In this document: in pieces, positions 1 to 10,379 of the stretch
Layout: each line of letters starts with the position of its first letter
Numbering within the stretch: position 1 is the first letter of the stretch
Assembly: GCA_003868215.1 (NCBI GenBank)
Contig: QWDQ01000020.1
Coordinates: forward strand, 335,308 to 399,307
Origin: Pseudophaeomoniella oleicola
Taxonomy: Eukaryota; Ascomycota; Eurotiomycetes; Phaeomoniellales; Phaeomoniellaceae
DNA: 64,000 bases
Direction: 5' to 3'
Notes under the pieces: generated by a model
What the model was told of the DNA's origin: nothing
What the model saw: the letters and a program-made list of their open reading frames with translations, nothing else
The model's database searches: none
Position numbers and translations under genes: made by a program

Positions 1-668
1 TTGAACAATTGACAGAACGCTTTGGCGGCCCTGCAGCGTCTGCTTATGCAACACGAAGTGGTGCCCCAGCCGGGGTTGTTCCCGGTGGCCTCCAGGTTGT
101 CCCGTATGTTCCCCAACCGACGGGTGGCCAGTATGGCCATCCAGATACATACACTCGTCGCCATCCCCCTCCACAGCAACGTGGTCCTCCCACACAATAC
201 GGTGGTCCACAGTATGCACAAGCACAACAGCCACAGCATCCCCAGGCTACCCCAGTTCATTATGGATCACCAAGACCAGGCTACCAAGGAGTGGGCCCAC
301 AGCAACCGACACCCTACGGACAGACTCCAATTCCGCAACCACATGCTCCAACTGGACAACCCTTACCCGGTGCTTTGCCTGGACAGCCACTGACACAGCA
401 GATTTTTATTCCAAACGATATGGTTGGTGCTATCATTGGTAAGGGCGGTGCCAAAATCAACGAAATTCGACATCTTTCTGGAAGTGTCATCAAGATCAAT
501 GAGCCACAAGACAACAGTAACGAGAGACTCGTGACAATCACAGGAACCCAAGAATGCAATCAAATGGCCCTATACATGCTTTACTCTAGATTGGGTATGA
601 TCTCTTCCTATGTCCCTTTGGTATCAAAGCTAACAGATGTGATAGAAAGTGAAAAGCATCGTATTTAA
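1..668 (+). CDS. KH-domain RNA-binding protein, 3' end of gene (5' truncated by window)
   Basis: The reading frame is open to the first base of the window, so this is the 3' part of a larger gene. A Pro/Gln/Gly/Tyr-rich linker (about 120 residues) leads into a C-terminal KH domain carrying the GAIIGKGG loop and the flanking IFIPNDMVG strand. This matches the last KH domain of fungal PCBP/Hek2/Rnc1-type proteins, which bind pyrimidine-rich RNA and regulate mRNA stability or localisation. The frame runs uninterrupted to a TAA at 666-668, but 595-645 has all marks of an intron: a GTATGA donor, a GCTAAC branch at 630 and a GATAG acceptor. Splicing joins YSRL to ESEKHRI, the usual ending of the family. 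The intron is 51 nt, a multiple of three and free of stops, so retention would only add 17 residues. Family is sure; the ortholog name is inference. Confidence 0.85.
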   Translation, partial: EQLTERFGGPAASAYATRSGAPAGVVPGGLQVVPYVPQPTGGQYGHPDTYTRRHPPPQQRGPPTQYGGPQYAQAQQPQHPQATPVHYGSPRPGYQGVGPQQPTPYGQTPIPQPHAPTGQPLPGALPGQPLTQQIFIPNDMVGAIIGKGGAKINEIRHLSGSVIKINEPQDNSNERLVTITGTQECNQMALYMLYSRLGMISSYVPLVSKLTDVIESEKHRI

Positions 669-1722
669 GTGGTTAATCTTTGCTCTATGCCGGGGCTGGT
701 ATGCTTCGTCTGCACAGACTCCATTCTACTGGACAAAGAGCCCCATGTGGCTATAATTTTCGAATTTTCGTAGCTGGCTTAGCTAAAAAAGTACTTCAAT
801 TACTGTACTTACTGTACTTAAGTATGTGCTGGTGGGCGATGGTCTGTGAACCGTGATATGGAAATCAAGGATTAAGGGCTTGGCGTACGGATGCGCTTTT
901 ACAGAAATGTCAAATGTCATTATCATCATTTTATCACCTTCGGTTAAGTCTAACAGGGCCATTCGCAGAGATAATACTCGTCGCTAACGTTACATTCTTG
1001 TTGAACTATCCAGCCACCGAATGTTTGGGTTTCGATATTGACATTGTGAGAGAGTTCTGGGTAAATCCAAAAGCGGTATGGTAATTCCGGGGTAACGTTA
1101 AGGTACGCCAAGACAGGCAGGTAAACATCAATTCTTTGCGAGCAATGTTTCTTTGTGCAGAGCACAGGTAACCTTTCATTGGCACACTCATTTCATATGA
1201 TGCATGCAAACGTTGAACAGATCAAGCATGCGCTGAGCTCTAACAATACCTGGTAGGTTTGACAAGATTGCCTATGCCGTTGTAACAATGGGAAGGATGA
1301 CTAAGGTACGAGCTGCACACTTCTGCCCTCTCTACGTTGCATTTCTAGTATCTGGCTGCTTGCAAGCTAGCTGTGCCTGTAGAGAGATCTCTCAGTGTTT
1401 TCGTTAAATAATGCAATGCACCAGAGAGCTCTCATTGCTAGTCATTCATCAAACCATTCTACGATTCTTCTGCGGGGTGCTTGACTTTTACAAAACAATT
1501 GAAGCTGTCTCAGCTCTGCTGGTGAATCCCTACCGCTCAGTGCAAGTGGTGACGAACAGTTATCCTTTGTCCCTATTGTTTCACTGATAGGTCCATTTGC
1601 TATAATTCACACCCTGGGGATCGTTGGCGTTGACGTCGCATTTCGCGATATAATCCAAACTGGTGAATCCCCAAGGTCAGAACACAACTATATAGAGAGG
1701 GATCCTGGCCACACATGCTATC
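669..1722. other. Intergenic, no gene seen
   Basis: Only short unconvincing frames occur here. A TATATAG element near 1689 lies about 34 nt before the BTB-gene ATG, and a perfect 12-base palindrome, gagagatctctc, lies near 1382. I see no RNA gene. Confidence 0.5.
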
Positions 1723-3090
1723 ATGGCACGATCTTCAGAGCATGACATTCATTCTGACGATTCTTCTACCAACACATCAATGCCCAACTCTGCTGCCACT
1801 TCACCTGAGCCTTTCACAAACCCAACTCTTCCCAGCATGGGCGATAAACCAACGCCACTGACTAAGGATGGAAAAGCACCAGGAGTCTCGCACGTTCCTT
1901 TCTCAGCAAGCTCTTTAACAAAATTGATACTTCAGAAACCTCTCGAATCGCCACCCATTCTTCTTTTAGTCGGCCAGTGCAGTTCCTCAACGCCAAACAC
2001 GTTGTGCTCATTCTACGTACATACGGATCTGTTGACACACATTTCGCCATTCTTCCGAGCTGCGCTGGCAAATTGGAATCCCGACGAAGAGAATGGCACC
2101 GGCTTTCTAGAAGCTCAATCTCGTACAGTCCGTCTTCCAGAAGAGCGAGGGGATGATGTCCGATACCTGTTGCAGTGGGTTTACGCTAACGCCGCCTCAC
2201 GTCTCGTCTGTGAAAGGAAGCCACCACAGCCATCATCCAGTGTTCTCTCAAATAGCGACAAAGGGTTTTACTGTCCGACAACCTTCCTTACGTCACGGTC
2301 CTTTTCACTCTGGCACCACTACATAGATCCACGCCTCAAACTCTACAAGGACCCCAAAACCCCCGTCCCAGCTCACCACCGACCGGCGTTTGGCCCCCTC
2401 ATTCGCCTATACCTCCTCGCGGACCGTCTCAGCATCGACGTCACCTGCGGCCTCCGTGATCAAATCCTCGACCGCATTCTCGACATTTCGACGCAGACCA
2501 ATTGTGTTCCTGGAGCAGACGACGTCCGCAAAATCTGGGACAACACGCTATTTTTAGATCTTTCTGGGAATCCAGACCCGCTGCGCTGCCTAGTGCTAGA
2601 CCTGTACCGCGGCCTTCGAACACGAGCACTAATCTTCAACGAGATGTACGCAACCACGGAATCTCCAGTGACTACTACCGAAACACCATCCGACAGCGGC
2701 AGCAACAAAAAAGAAGACACCAAAGCCCAAGCCGATAATAATAACGACGATGACGACGAGGGCCCCGCATCAGGTTACCCCCCCGAATTCCTAACCGGCC
2801 TCCTCCTCGACTTCATGGAGGAAGTCAATCCACGCACCGCCGCTGCCGATGCTTTCGCCGGCGCTGATCAAAGTCCAAAGCCGCATCACCGTCACAGCAA
2901 CAACAACAAAGCCCAAAAGGATACTGCTACTAGTACTACTACTGGACCGAAAGCATCGGGAGATACTGCTAATGCGGCGGCGGCCAACAACAACAACACT
3001 GGTGCAAACACTGCTGCGACAGGGTCGGTTAGTATGGTCAAGATCGGGAGGCTTTGGAAGAATAAATGTGATTATCATGGGCATGATTGA
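1723..3090 (+). CDS. BTB/POZ-domain protein
   Basis: The 455-residue intronless frame starts at the first ATG after a TATA-like element. Residues 1-70 are Ser/Thr/Pro-rich. Residues about 75-150 form a BTB/POZ fold, recognised from the core FYVHTDLLTHISPFF, a RAAL...W helix, then VRLPEERGDD and YLLQWVYA. The region to about residue 300 is helical and resembles the extension following BTB in fungal proteins. The C-terminal third is low complexity (Asp/Glu runs, poly-Asn, poly-Ala, Thr runs) and probably disordered. BTB proteins of this type often dimerise and can recruit Cul3 ubiquitin ligases, but no Kelch, MATH or DNA-binding domain is visible, so the partner is unknown. The call rests on the BTB motif only. 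Confidence 0.75.
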   Translation: MARSSEHDIHSDDSSTNTSMPNSAATSPEPFTNPTLPSMGDKPTPLTKDGKAPGVSHVPFSASSLTKLILQKPLESPPILLLVGQCSSSTPNTLCSFYVHTDLLTHISPFFRAALANWNPDEENGTGFLEAQSRTVRLPEERGDDVRYLLQWVYANAASRLVCERKPPQPSSSVLSNSDKGFYCPTTFLTSRSFSLWHHYIDPRLKLYKDPKTPVPAHHRPAFGPLIRLYLLADRLSIDVTCGLRDQILDRILDISTQTNCVPGADDVRKIWDNTLFLDLSGNPDPLRCLVLDLYRGLRTRALIFNEMYATTESPVTTTETPSDSGSNKKEDTKAQADNNNDDDDEGPASGYPPEFLTGLLLDFMEEVNPRTAAADAFAGADQSPKPHHRHSNNNKAQKDTATSTTTGPKASGDTANAAAANNNNTGANTAATGSVSMVKIGRLWKNKCDYHGHD

Positions 3091-3392
3091 AGTTAGGATT
3101 AGGGGGTAAAGGGCGATGGCTTATTAGGCGTCGCAAATTAGCTGTCCGATTTGGGATCAGTCGTACAGTATTAACTTACAGCGAGCCTGCTAAGTATAGA
3201 TAGTACCAAGGAAGTGTTTCGTGTACTAGTAGGTACTTAACAAGGGGGACTTTTTCGCAGTAAAATGATAACAGTAAAACACAAATCATCTTTTCCCCCG
3301 TGTGAGATCAAAGTAAATTGTAAAAGAAGCTCGTCTAGAATTCAATCTCTATATCACCCCGGCCTTATACCCTTCCAATCCCCCTCACTCAC
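3091..3392. other. Convergent intergenic spacer
   Basis: This is the 3' spacer between the BTB gene and the peptidase on the other strand. It contains (CACT/CTCA)n near 3380-3400. I see no gene. Confidence 0.5.
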
Positions 3393-4943
3393 TCACTCAC
3401 CTCCCACGCCGACACCCGGCACCCCATCCTCGCCTTCCTCCCTCATGCTCCACAAGCGCTCCATAGTCTCCCCGCTCTTCACCATCAGCGCGTTATGCTG
3501 CCACCCGTTCCCGCCGTCGACGCGGACGACACAGTTGCGGACCAGACGCCCCGTCTCCATGCTGAAGTCGTAGTCGACGTACATGTCGTGCAGATAGACC
3601 ATCGCGTAGACGGGCACGGTGTTGCGGGAGAGTTGGTCGAGGTCGTAGAGGCGGGGCCAGGTGTTGGGGGATTCCAAGAGGAGCGATGTTACGGAGGGGG
3701 AGCCTTGGGTGAGGGGGATGAGGGTCGCGGAGGAGGAAAAGGTGCTAGGGAAGACGGATTCGGGGGTGAAGAAGGGCGGGGAGGAAGAGAGGGAGTAGGC
3801 AGGAAGGGAGGATTTTACGCGCTCGGCGGACCAACCGGGGGCAACGTGGCCTTGGCAGTAAAGCGGTTCGTGGAGGATGGCATAGATGATGGCGTTGTCG
3901 AAAGAGGAGTTGGTCTGGATTTTGCTGAGCGTCGGGTGGGTGAGGAACTTGAAGGAATCGAGGTCGTGCGCGGCTTTGAGGATGATTTCGTGGAGCTTGT
4001 CAAAAAAGCCGTGCATGCCGAAGGCGAGGCCGAGGCTGAGGAAGCGTTCAGGCGACAGGTGTGAGCCATCCGGGAGGAAGACTTTGTGTTTGGATAGGTG
4101 TGTGACGATTTGCTTGACACGTTCTGCGTCAGAGGGGAACTTGGCGTAGTATGCTCGATTGCGCATTTCGGATCGTTTGAAACAGCGGCGATAGATCTCA
4201 TCCGGCGTGCTTTGGGATATGGGTGCCAAACCACCGGCGACAAAGCATTCGCGGAGACCTTCGGGAGCGAACGAGAGATAACTTAGGGTAACGAAGCCGC
4301 CGTAACTTTGGCCGAGAGTACTCCATTTGCGTTGATCTTCCGGCACGTCCCAGTCCTGAGTGAGACATTTCCGAATCGCCTCGCAGTCTTTGACGCAGTG
4401 GTCTTGACGGAACAATTTAAGATATTCAGCCTGAGCTGCGGCATCGCCACGGGATGCTAGGGTCTCAGTCGTTATAGTGGCAGAGAGACCCATTCCTCTT
4501 TGGTCGAGGAGAAGGACCTGATAGCCTTTGTCCAGGAAGGATGGAATCCAGGGATATTCAGTTGGATATGAACTCGGATGGCCAGGACCCCCTTCAAACC
4601 AACATACCCATGGGATCTGGCTCTTCTTCTTTTCCTCTTCGGCCGAGAGGGGAACAATAGGAACTTCAAATTTGCGGACACCTCTGGCAAAGATAGTGAT
4701 ACTCTCACTCCCGTCTTCGCCAGTGGGGTCCCATGGCTTACTGTGATCCAATGGGACCGAGAAGAAATACTCCGTCACCTTCAGCTTGCCTAGAAGGCTG
4801 ACGTCTTAGTATATAAAGAGTGTTTACCCTACTGGAATGTAGGGCAGGAGTTTGCGAAGGTATCATCGTGTTGACTTACCTGGAATGGTATGACTGGATT
4901 GGCTTTTGAGGACAGCAACCTTCTTATCTGTCGCCGTCGCCAT
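3393..4943 (-). CDS. Prolyl aminopeptidase (proline iminopeptidase), alpha/beta hydrolase S33
   Basis: Hydrolyses N-terminal proline from peptides; presumed cytosolic. There are two exons, 4943-4880 and 4789-3393. The 90-nt intron (GTAAGT donor, TTCTAG acceptor) joins HTIPG to KLKVTEYFF in phase, giving 486 residues. Visible family marks are the oxyanion segment WFEGGPGHP, the LLDQRGMGLS strand, the nucleophile elbow GQSYGG (Ser near residue 183), a distal Asp in HDMYVDYDFS and His in GWQHNAL. This completes the Ser-Asp-His triad. An in-frame ATG at 4988 would add 15 residues, and one at 5078 more; I chose 4943 because it directly precedes a plausible N-terminus, but the start is not certain. 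The gene is divergent from the PLP decarboxylase across about 500 bp. Confidence 0.85.
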
Positions 4944-5440
4944 TGTCCGATGAGGTTGCGGGTTGACCGAGACTTTGCGAAGCACCATTCGATAGATCAA
5001 AGAAGGAGTCTGAGACGGAGACGTTTTATTTTGGCGAAGAACGAATGAAGAGAGAATGAAAGAAGAGAAGCGAGGCATACTACGTACTTAAGTTGGAACT
5101 GGGGGAAGACGGGGTAAGTCGCTTGTCTAGCTCCGTACGATGTTACAGCGTACCCGTACCCGGAGTAAGCAACGAACCGTCTTTGGAGGAGAATCAACCG
5201 GCATGAATCGGCAGCTCCGCATTTTCAAAGACATTCAACTCACCGATTTACCAACATCCAACATCCAATATCAAATTTGGGGAGGAAGGTAAACGAGAGG
5301 TGGGCCATCGAGATAAGCGCTCTGTTGGCTCTGTTGTCATTGTTACATCGTGTAGGCATAATCCGGAAGGAGGTTTGTCTTACACATGTGTGCTGGTAGG
5401 GATAGATCTAGTACGCAGTCGTTGTAGCACATACGCTGCC
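4944..5440. promoter_or_regulatory. Shared divergent promoter region (peptidase / decarboxylase)
   Basis: This spacer lies between two start codons on opposite strands and presumably holds both promoters. The decarboxylase frame is open from GTG 5300, but no ATG occurs in it before 5441. I see no clear TATA box. Confidence 0.4.
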
Positions 5441-7054
5441 ATGGTCGACACCAACCCTACAGTCCTGGATATTCTGTCCAAGGTTGCAAACTCACTCCCT
5501 GAACGAGTGGCTCACTCAGATCTCGGCCCAATACTGCCATCCGAGACTGACATAGACGCTGTTGAGGCGCAAACAACAGGATCACTGCAAGACCAAGGCT
5601 ACGGGTTTGACAGAACGGTTGATTACCTGCTTTCTCATGTAGCCACCGGTCTCAATCTCAATAGCCTCAGTCCGAGATATTATGGATTCGTTACGGGCGG
5701 TGCTACACCAGCATCTCTAGCTGCAGATTTCCTGACTTCCATATACGATCAGAATGTCCAGGTCCATCTTCCTCAAGAGACCGTGGCTACGAAAATCGAG
5801 GTGGAAGCTCTGAACATGCTTCTCGATTTGCTTCGGTTCGATCGGAAGTCGTTCCCGAGTAAAACTTTTACCACTGGCGCTACCGCTAGCAACATTCTAG
5901 GTCTCGCTCTCGGCCGTGAATGGCTCATTCGTACATACGCAGTGAGGAATGGGGTCTCGCCGGTAGTCAGTGTCGGAGACTTGGGTTTGCTCGAAGCATG
6001 CAGCAAGGCCGGCATCACTAGAATCGAGGTAGTCTCCACGATGCCACACTCCTCAATTGCGAAAGCCGCTTCAGTTGTTGGTCTGGGGCGATCTTCGATT
6101 GTAGACCTGTCAGATAAGTCCAACCCAGTCTCACTGTCCATCAGCGCTCTCAAAATGTACCTCTCCAGGCGTCCAAGCACCACAGGAACGATCCTCGTGC
6201 TCTCTGCTGGCGAGGTAAATACGGGTCTTTTCGCTACTAGCTCCGTGGAAGAGCTACAAGAACTTCGAGCACTCTGTACGGACAATAACATTTGGCTCCA
6301 TATCGATGCTGCATTCGGTCTCTTTGCTCGTCTCCTTCTTCCACCTTCCCCAAAAGTATCGCCTGCGCCATCGCATGAGTCTCATGAATTTTCCATCCCG
6401 GCATCCGGTACCCTCGGCTTTGAGCTTGCCGATAGCATCACAGGCGACGCCCATAAATTCCTCAACGTTCCCTATGACTGCGGTTTCTTTTTCTCCCGTC
6501 ACCCGCCCACAATCATGGAAGCCGTATTACAAAATGGAAACGCCGCGTACCTCTCACCTTCTGCTCCTCCTGATCAGTCTCGAAGCTCTGGCAACAGCAA
6601 CACCGGCGATATGATACCCTCTCCGCTGAACATAGGCCTTGAAAATTCTCGCCGCTTCCGCGCCCTACCCGTCTATGCCTCTCTCCTTTCCCACGGCCGA
6701 AATGGCTACACCTCAATGATTAAAACACACATCCGGCTTGCTCGCGGAATCACTCGATGGCTTCTGCATCATTCCTCATACACCGTTCTCCCTCAAGCAG
6801 AAAGGCAGAAACATGAACAAGAAGAAATCGAAATGATTCTCACACGAACGTTCATGATAGTCCTCTTCCGTCACAATGATCCCAACATCAACAAATCGTT
6901 GGTCCAACGAATCAAAGCTACTGGGAAGATGTACGTAAGTCCAACTGCTTGGGATGGACGGCCGGCGGCAAGGATCGCGATTAGTAATTGGAAGGTCGAT
7001 CTCGAGAGAGACTTGGAGATTATTAAGGCAGTTTTGGAGGAAGTTGCTGGATGA
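5441..7054 (+). CDS. Group II PLP-dependent decarboxylase (aromatic-amino-acid/tyrosine decarboxylase-like)
   Basis: A 537-residue, intronless member of the fold-type I, group II amino-acid decarboxylases. The order of marks fits: TGGATPASLAADFL (about 85-98), TTGATASNILGLALGREW (about 144-161), a substrate-contact His in MPHSSIAKAA (about 203), the PLP-binding Asp in WLHIDAAFG (about 285-293), and the Schiff-base lysine in GDAHKFLNVPYD (Lys about 339). The start ATG 5441 sits in a strong gccATGG context. The frame is open further upstream but without another ATG. Fungal enzymes of this family act on tyrosine, tryptophan or related amino acids, or have drifted in specificity; the substrate cannot be read from sequence. 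It may supply an amine for secondary metabolism, although no biosynthetic neighbours support this. Confidence 0.8.
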   Translation: MVDTNPTVLDILSKVANSLPERVAHSDLGPILPSETDIDAVEAQTTGSLQDQGYGFDRTVDYLLSHVATGLNLNSLSPRYYGFVTGGATPASLAADFLTSIYDQNVQVHLPQETVATKIEVEALNMLLDLLRFDRKSFPSKTFTTGATASNILGLALGREWLIRTYAVRNGVSPVVSVGDLGLLEACSKAGITRIEVVSTMPHSSIAKAASVVGLGRSSIVDLSDKSNPVSLSISALKMYLSRRPSTTGTILVLSAGEVNTGLFATSSVEELQELRALCTDNNIWLHIDAAFGLFARLLLPPSPKVSPAPSHESHEFSIPASGTLGFELADSITGDAHKFLNVPYDCGFFFSRHPPTIMEAVLQNGNAAYLSPSAPPDQSRSSGNSNTGDMIPSPLNIGLENSRRFRALPVYASLLSHGRNGYTSMIKTHIRLARGITRWLLHHSSYTVLPQAERQKHEQEEIEMILTRTFMIVLFRHNDPNINKSLVQRIKATGKMYVSPTAWDGRPAARIAISNWKVDLERDLEIIKAVLEEVAG

Positions 7055-8121
7055 GAGAAGGATCGGGACTGACAAGGTATAATGGTAAAGAAAATATGGG
7101 ACTGATGTCTTCTCCGCAGGAGAGATAAAGGATATCAGGATACATACCTAGGTGTAGTAACGGGCCGACTCTGTATATATTGAATACACTGGCACGTGAT
7201 GGAACGAAATGCTGATGGCTTCGAATTGGTCATCCGCAAAGGCCCAGAGCGTGCATGGGAGCCTCCATCACAGATTATATGCATCTCAAAGGAATCCTTT
7301 ATTTGCTTCCTTCGGAGTTGCTCTCAAGGATGCAGCCAGCCGCTTTTGACTGAGATGGTCCTTGATACCTATCATTCATGCAAGGTAGGACGGATCGTGG
7401 TGGGTTATACATAGTAGACCTCCGCAATGTTGGGGAACAGTTCCGGGGGAGACTTGTGAGTTAGGTAGGTGATCAGGAAATGATGCCGGAGAAATATGCC
7501 CTCGATGATTCTTGGCACGCCGCTTCACCAAGTGGGCAGTTTCAGTCATTATATCAGTTATCCGTTGGACATTGGATGAACTAGAGACAAAGTCAATGTC
7601 AGGATAAATTCCTGCTACACTTTGCTTGTTGATTCAACTTACCACCTTCCTGAAAGATCTCATGCAAGATAAAGGGTGTTTATGTATGAAACCTCTAGGG
7701 TCTGCAGGTACGGTAGGATTCATCTGCAGAAACGGCCAGGCGAAAGGAAGATCGCTTACTGTACCCATTTCCCGTGGTCCGCGGCCATCTGCTGCGTAGT
7801 GCCTCGACCTCGCTTGTGAGCTTCGACCACTTCCGAACCATGAAAGCTCGTTCCATGGAGCACTACTGCAGCGCCATCAGGGATCCCAAGTACCGTCAGG
7901 AGCCTAATATGCGTTGTCCGGCCTTACTCAACAACAATTATGGCAGCTGCGAAAACCACACACCATCAGCATTCAAACATTAAAAGTCCATCAAATCTGC
8001 AGAATGGTTCCTGGATTTCCCTTCATCATTTTCTATTAATTGTAATTCGACTTTTAATTGAAGCGTTGCGCCTATTACTTTCTGTACTGCATCCTTAACA
8101 TTGACGGACCGAAAGTCAACA
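7055..8121. other. Intergenic, about 1.1 kb, no gene seen
   Basis: Short frames at 7196-7414 and 7774-7983 lack recognisable domains or good context. Nothing else stands out. Confidence 0.5.
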
Positions 8122-9596
8122 ATGGCAGTAAAGTGACCTGCCTCTGTCTCCACCCTTCACTGCTTATGTACATTAGGAAATCCCTGAGAACGACTCTGCT
8201 CTGGGTATAGAAGATAACGCAAGGTAGGCCGGTGCTTCGCAATCTCGGTAAGGCCTCAGAGGTCGTATCCTGACGTGCAGAGCATTCAATAGCTATACGA
8301 CATCGATCCGAGAGAGTCTTTACGAGAATATTCACAGGTACGGAAGAAGTTATCATAAGTACAGGGAGGGTCGTAAGTATGTTCAGCGTTCCATGACTGG
8401 CGTTGTCTGATACGTTTGGAAACATAGAATACCCCTTCCCAAACGACCAGGTACGGGGGCACTGGCTTGCTTGCATGGACTTACTGCTGACCATACGCAA
8501 AGCGGGAACGAGCTCGTCTGGGTAAGGATGAAGAAAGTGACCCTGATGGATACGTATGTTAACATCCATCAAGACCTTCAGCATGAGATCATCATCCGCA
8601 CATTGGATCGCAAACTCTACGCTGCTCCTCTGAACAAGGATACGGTCAAAAGAGTCCTGGACGTAGGCACTGGAACCGGCGTCTGGGCAGTCGAGTTTGG
8701 TATGGCCTCCGTCCTCGTTGACAGTCTGATAGGCAAGCTGATATCAGGAGTAGCAGAAGAGTTTCCAAACACTGAGGTCTGAAAATCTCCTTGGGTGGGC
8801 TTCCATCATGAGTCTTATATGATGCTGACAGTCAAAGTACAGGTCATCGGCGTCGACTTGAGTCCTATACAATCAAGCTTGTACTGAGATTCTGTCTTAC
8901 CGGGAACGAATATTAGCTTATTGATGTGTTTACAGTGTCCCACCGAATTGTCTCTTTGAAGTCGATGATCTCGAACAGCAGTGGATGTTCAGTCACAGAT
9001 TTGACTATATTCATTCGCGGATGATGGTTGGATCATTTCAGGATTACCCAAAGTTCTACAAGCAAGCATTTGAAAATCTCACCCCCGGCGGTTACATGGA
9101 ATGCCAGGATCTCGCATATCCCTTGGAGGCGCATGACGATAGTTGCCCTCCCGACAAGAGCATTTCGAAGTGGTGCCAGTTGATGATCAAAGCTGGCGAG
9201 AAGAAAGGACAGTCGCTTACTGCGGCCCATAAGCAGAAGGAATATATGGAGGCGGCAGGATTTGTTGATGTATACCACAAGTTGTATGAGTGGCCTGTGA
9301 ACAGCTGGCCAGAGGACGTAAAGCAGAAAGAGCTAGGTGTTTGGAACTTGGTCAACACTGCCGATGGTCTTCAGGCTTTCTCCTTAGCCTTGTTTACCGG
9401 TGTACTGGGCATGACACGTGAAGAGGTCGAAGTCCTTTTAGCTGAGGCTAAGAAAGATATGCAAGATGAGAGTATTCATGGGTACTGGCCTTTGTAAGTA
9501 GGCGATGACGGGTGTTCCGTTGCCAATTCCGGGACGCCATGACTGACTGACTGACTGCAACACAGTTATGTGACGTACGGGAAGAAGCCAGAATGA
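8122..9596 (+). CDS. SAM-dependent methyltransferase, LaeA-like/UMTA family (ten exons)
   Basis: I reconstructed ten exons from phase: 8122-8127, 8177-8223, 8281-8372, 8428-8450, 8503-8521, 8574-8699, 8748-8776, 8843-8880, 8936-9493 and 9566-9596. They total 969 nt (322 aa). The product reads as a typical fungal Methyltransf_23 protein: acidic N-terminus, YTTSIRESLYENIHRYGRSY, YPFPNDQ, LDLQHEI, SAM motif I VLDVGTGTGVWAVEFG, motif II EVIGVDLSPIQ, PPNCLFEVDD, FDYIHSRMM and NLTPGGYMECQD. LaeA-like enzymes of this group methylate small molecules or regulate secondary metabolism; the substrate is unknown. The first two exons are the least certain part (start ATGGCA followed by a GTAAAG donor). The last intron carries a tandem CTGA repeat at its branch region. 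Confidence 0.8.
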
Positions 9597-10379
9597 GAGC
9601 TACGAAAGCTCATCACTATCCATCTGGATCTCTGACATGGGATGACCACTCCTTCACTGTCACTATCGTCATGGGTTCAATGAACGTTCTCACTTGTTTG
9701 TTTTCACTTCTGTGTCGGTACGAGGCGTTTACGGCGTGGAGAGAAATCGGGCAATGGGCGATGCCAGACCAAACCATGAAATCCTCGAGACAACGCACTA
9801 AGTGAGGGACGGCCAATATGAGAGAAACGAACAATTCTGGATCAACTGCCGAACGATGGCTATTCTTTTCTCCTGTACGTGAGTCCGCCCCTGTTTTGCT
9901 GTCGGTTCATACGAAAAAAGCAAGTTGCTATTCGCTCCACTACAGTGGCATGCCCATGTTCATATCAACATGCAATGAGTAAGAATACCGGTCGGTTGAC
10001 TATACAATGATTACTTTTCGACTCAATAGTTGCTATGAAATCTATGTCCTTCTCAATCTATCCATTCCCCCCCTGGGATCAAATTCGGGTGATCTTCTCC
10101 ATAAGTCCCCCGTATCTTCTACTCCGTGTTTTTAATCCGTAACTATATTCGTCTGCCCCACCCGCTGCTTATCGTCATACAATGACCTCGATAAGACACT
10201 TTGGATTTGATGATAATTATATCAACAATCGAGCTTGTGTGTGTGTGCAGTAATTTGCCTGTCTATTTCCTCTCTCTATTTTCCTTATATTACTCTACTC
10301 CCTTCCTGTCTCTCTCAGAGTTCGTCCAATAATCAACCCTAGACCCTTCAACGCATATTGAAGGGCATCAATCAACACC
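9597..10379. other. Intergenic, 5' region of deaminase gene
   Basis: No coding sequence is recognised. Pyrimidine-rich stretches at 10265-10320 are typical of fungal promoters and 5' UTRs. Confidence 0.45.

Noticed and set aside
3495-4064. 189-residue plus-strand frame, Val/Gly/Glu-rich
   Set aside because: Antisense shadow of the prolyl aminopeptidase, which has a full catalytic triad.
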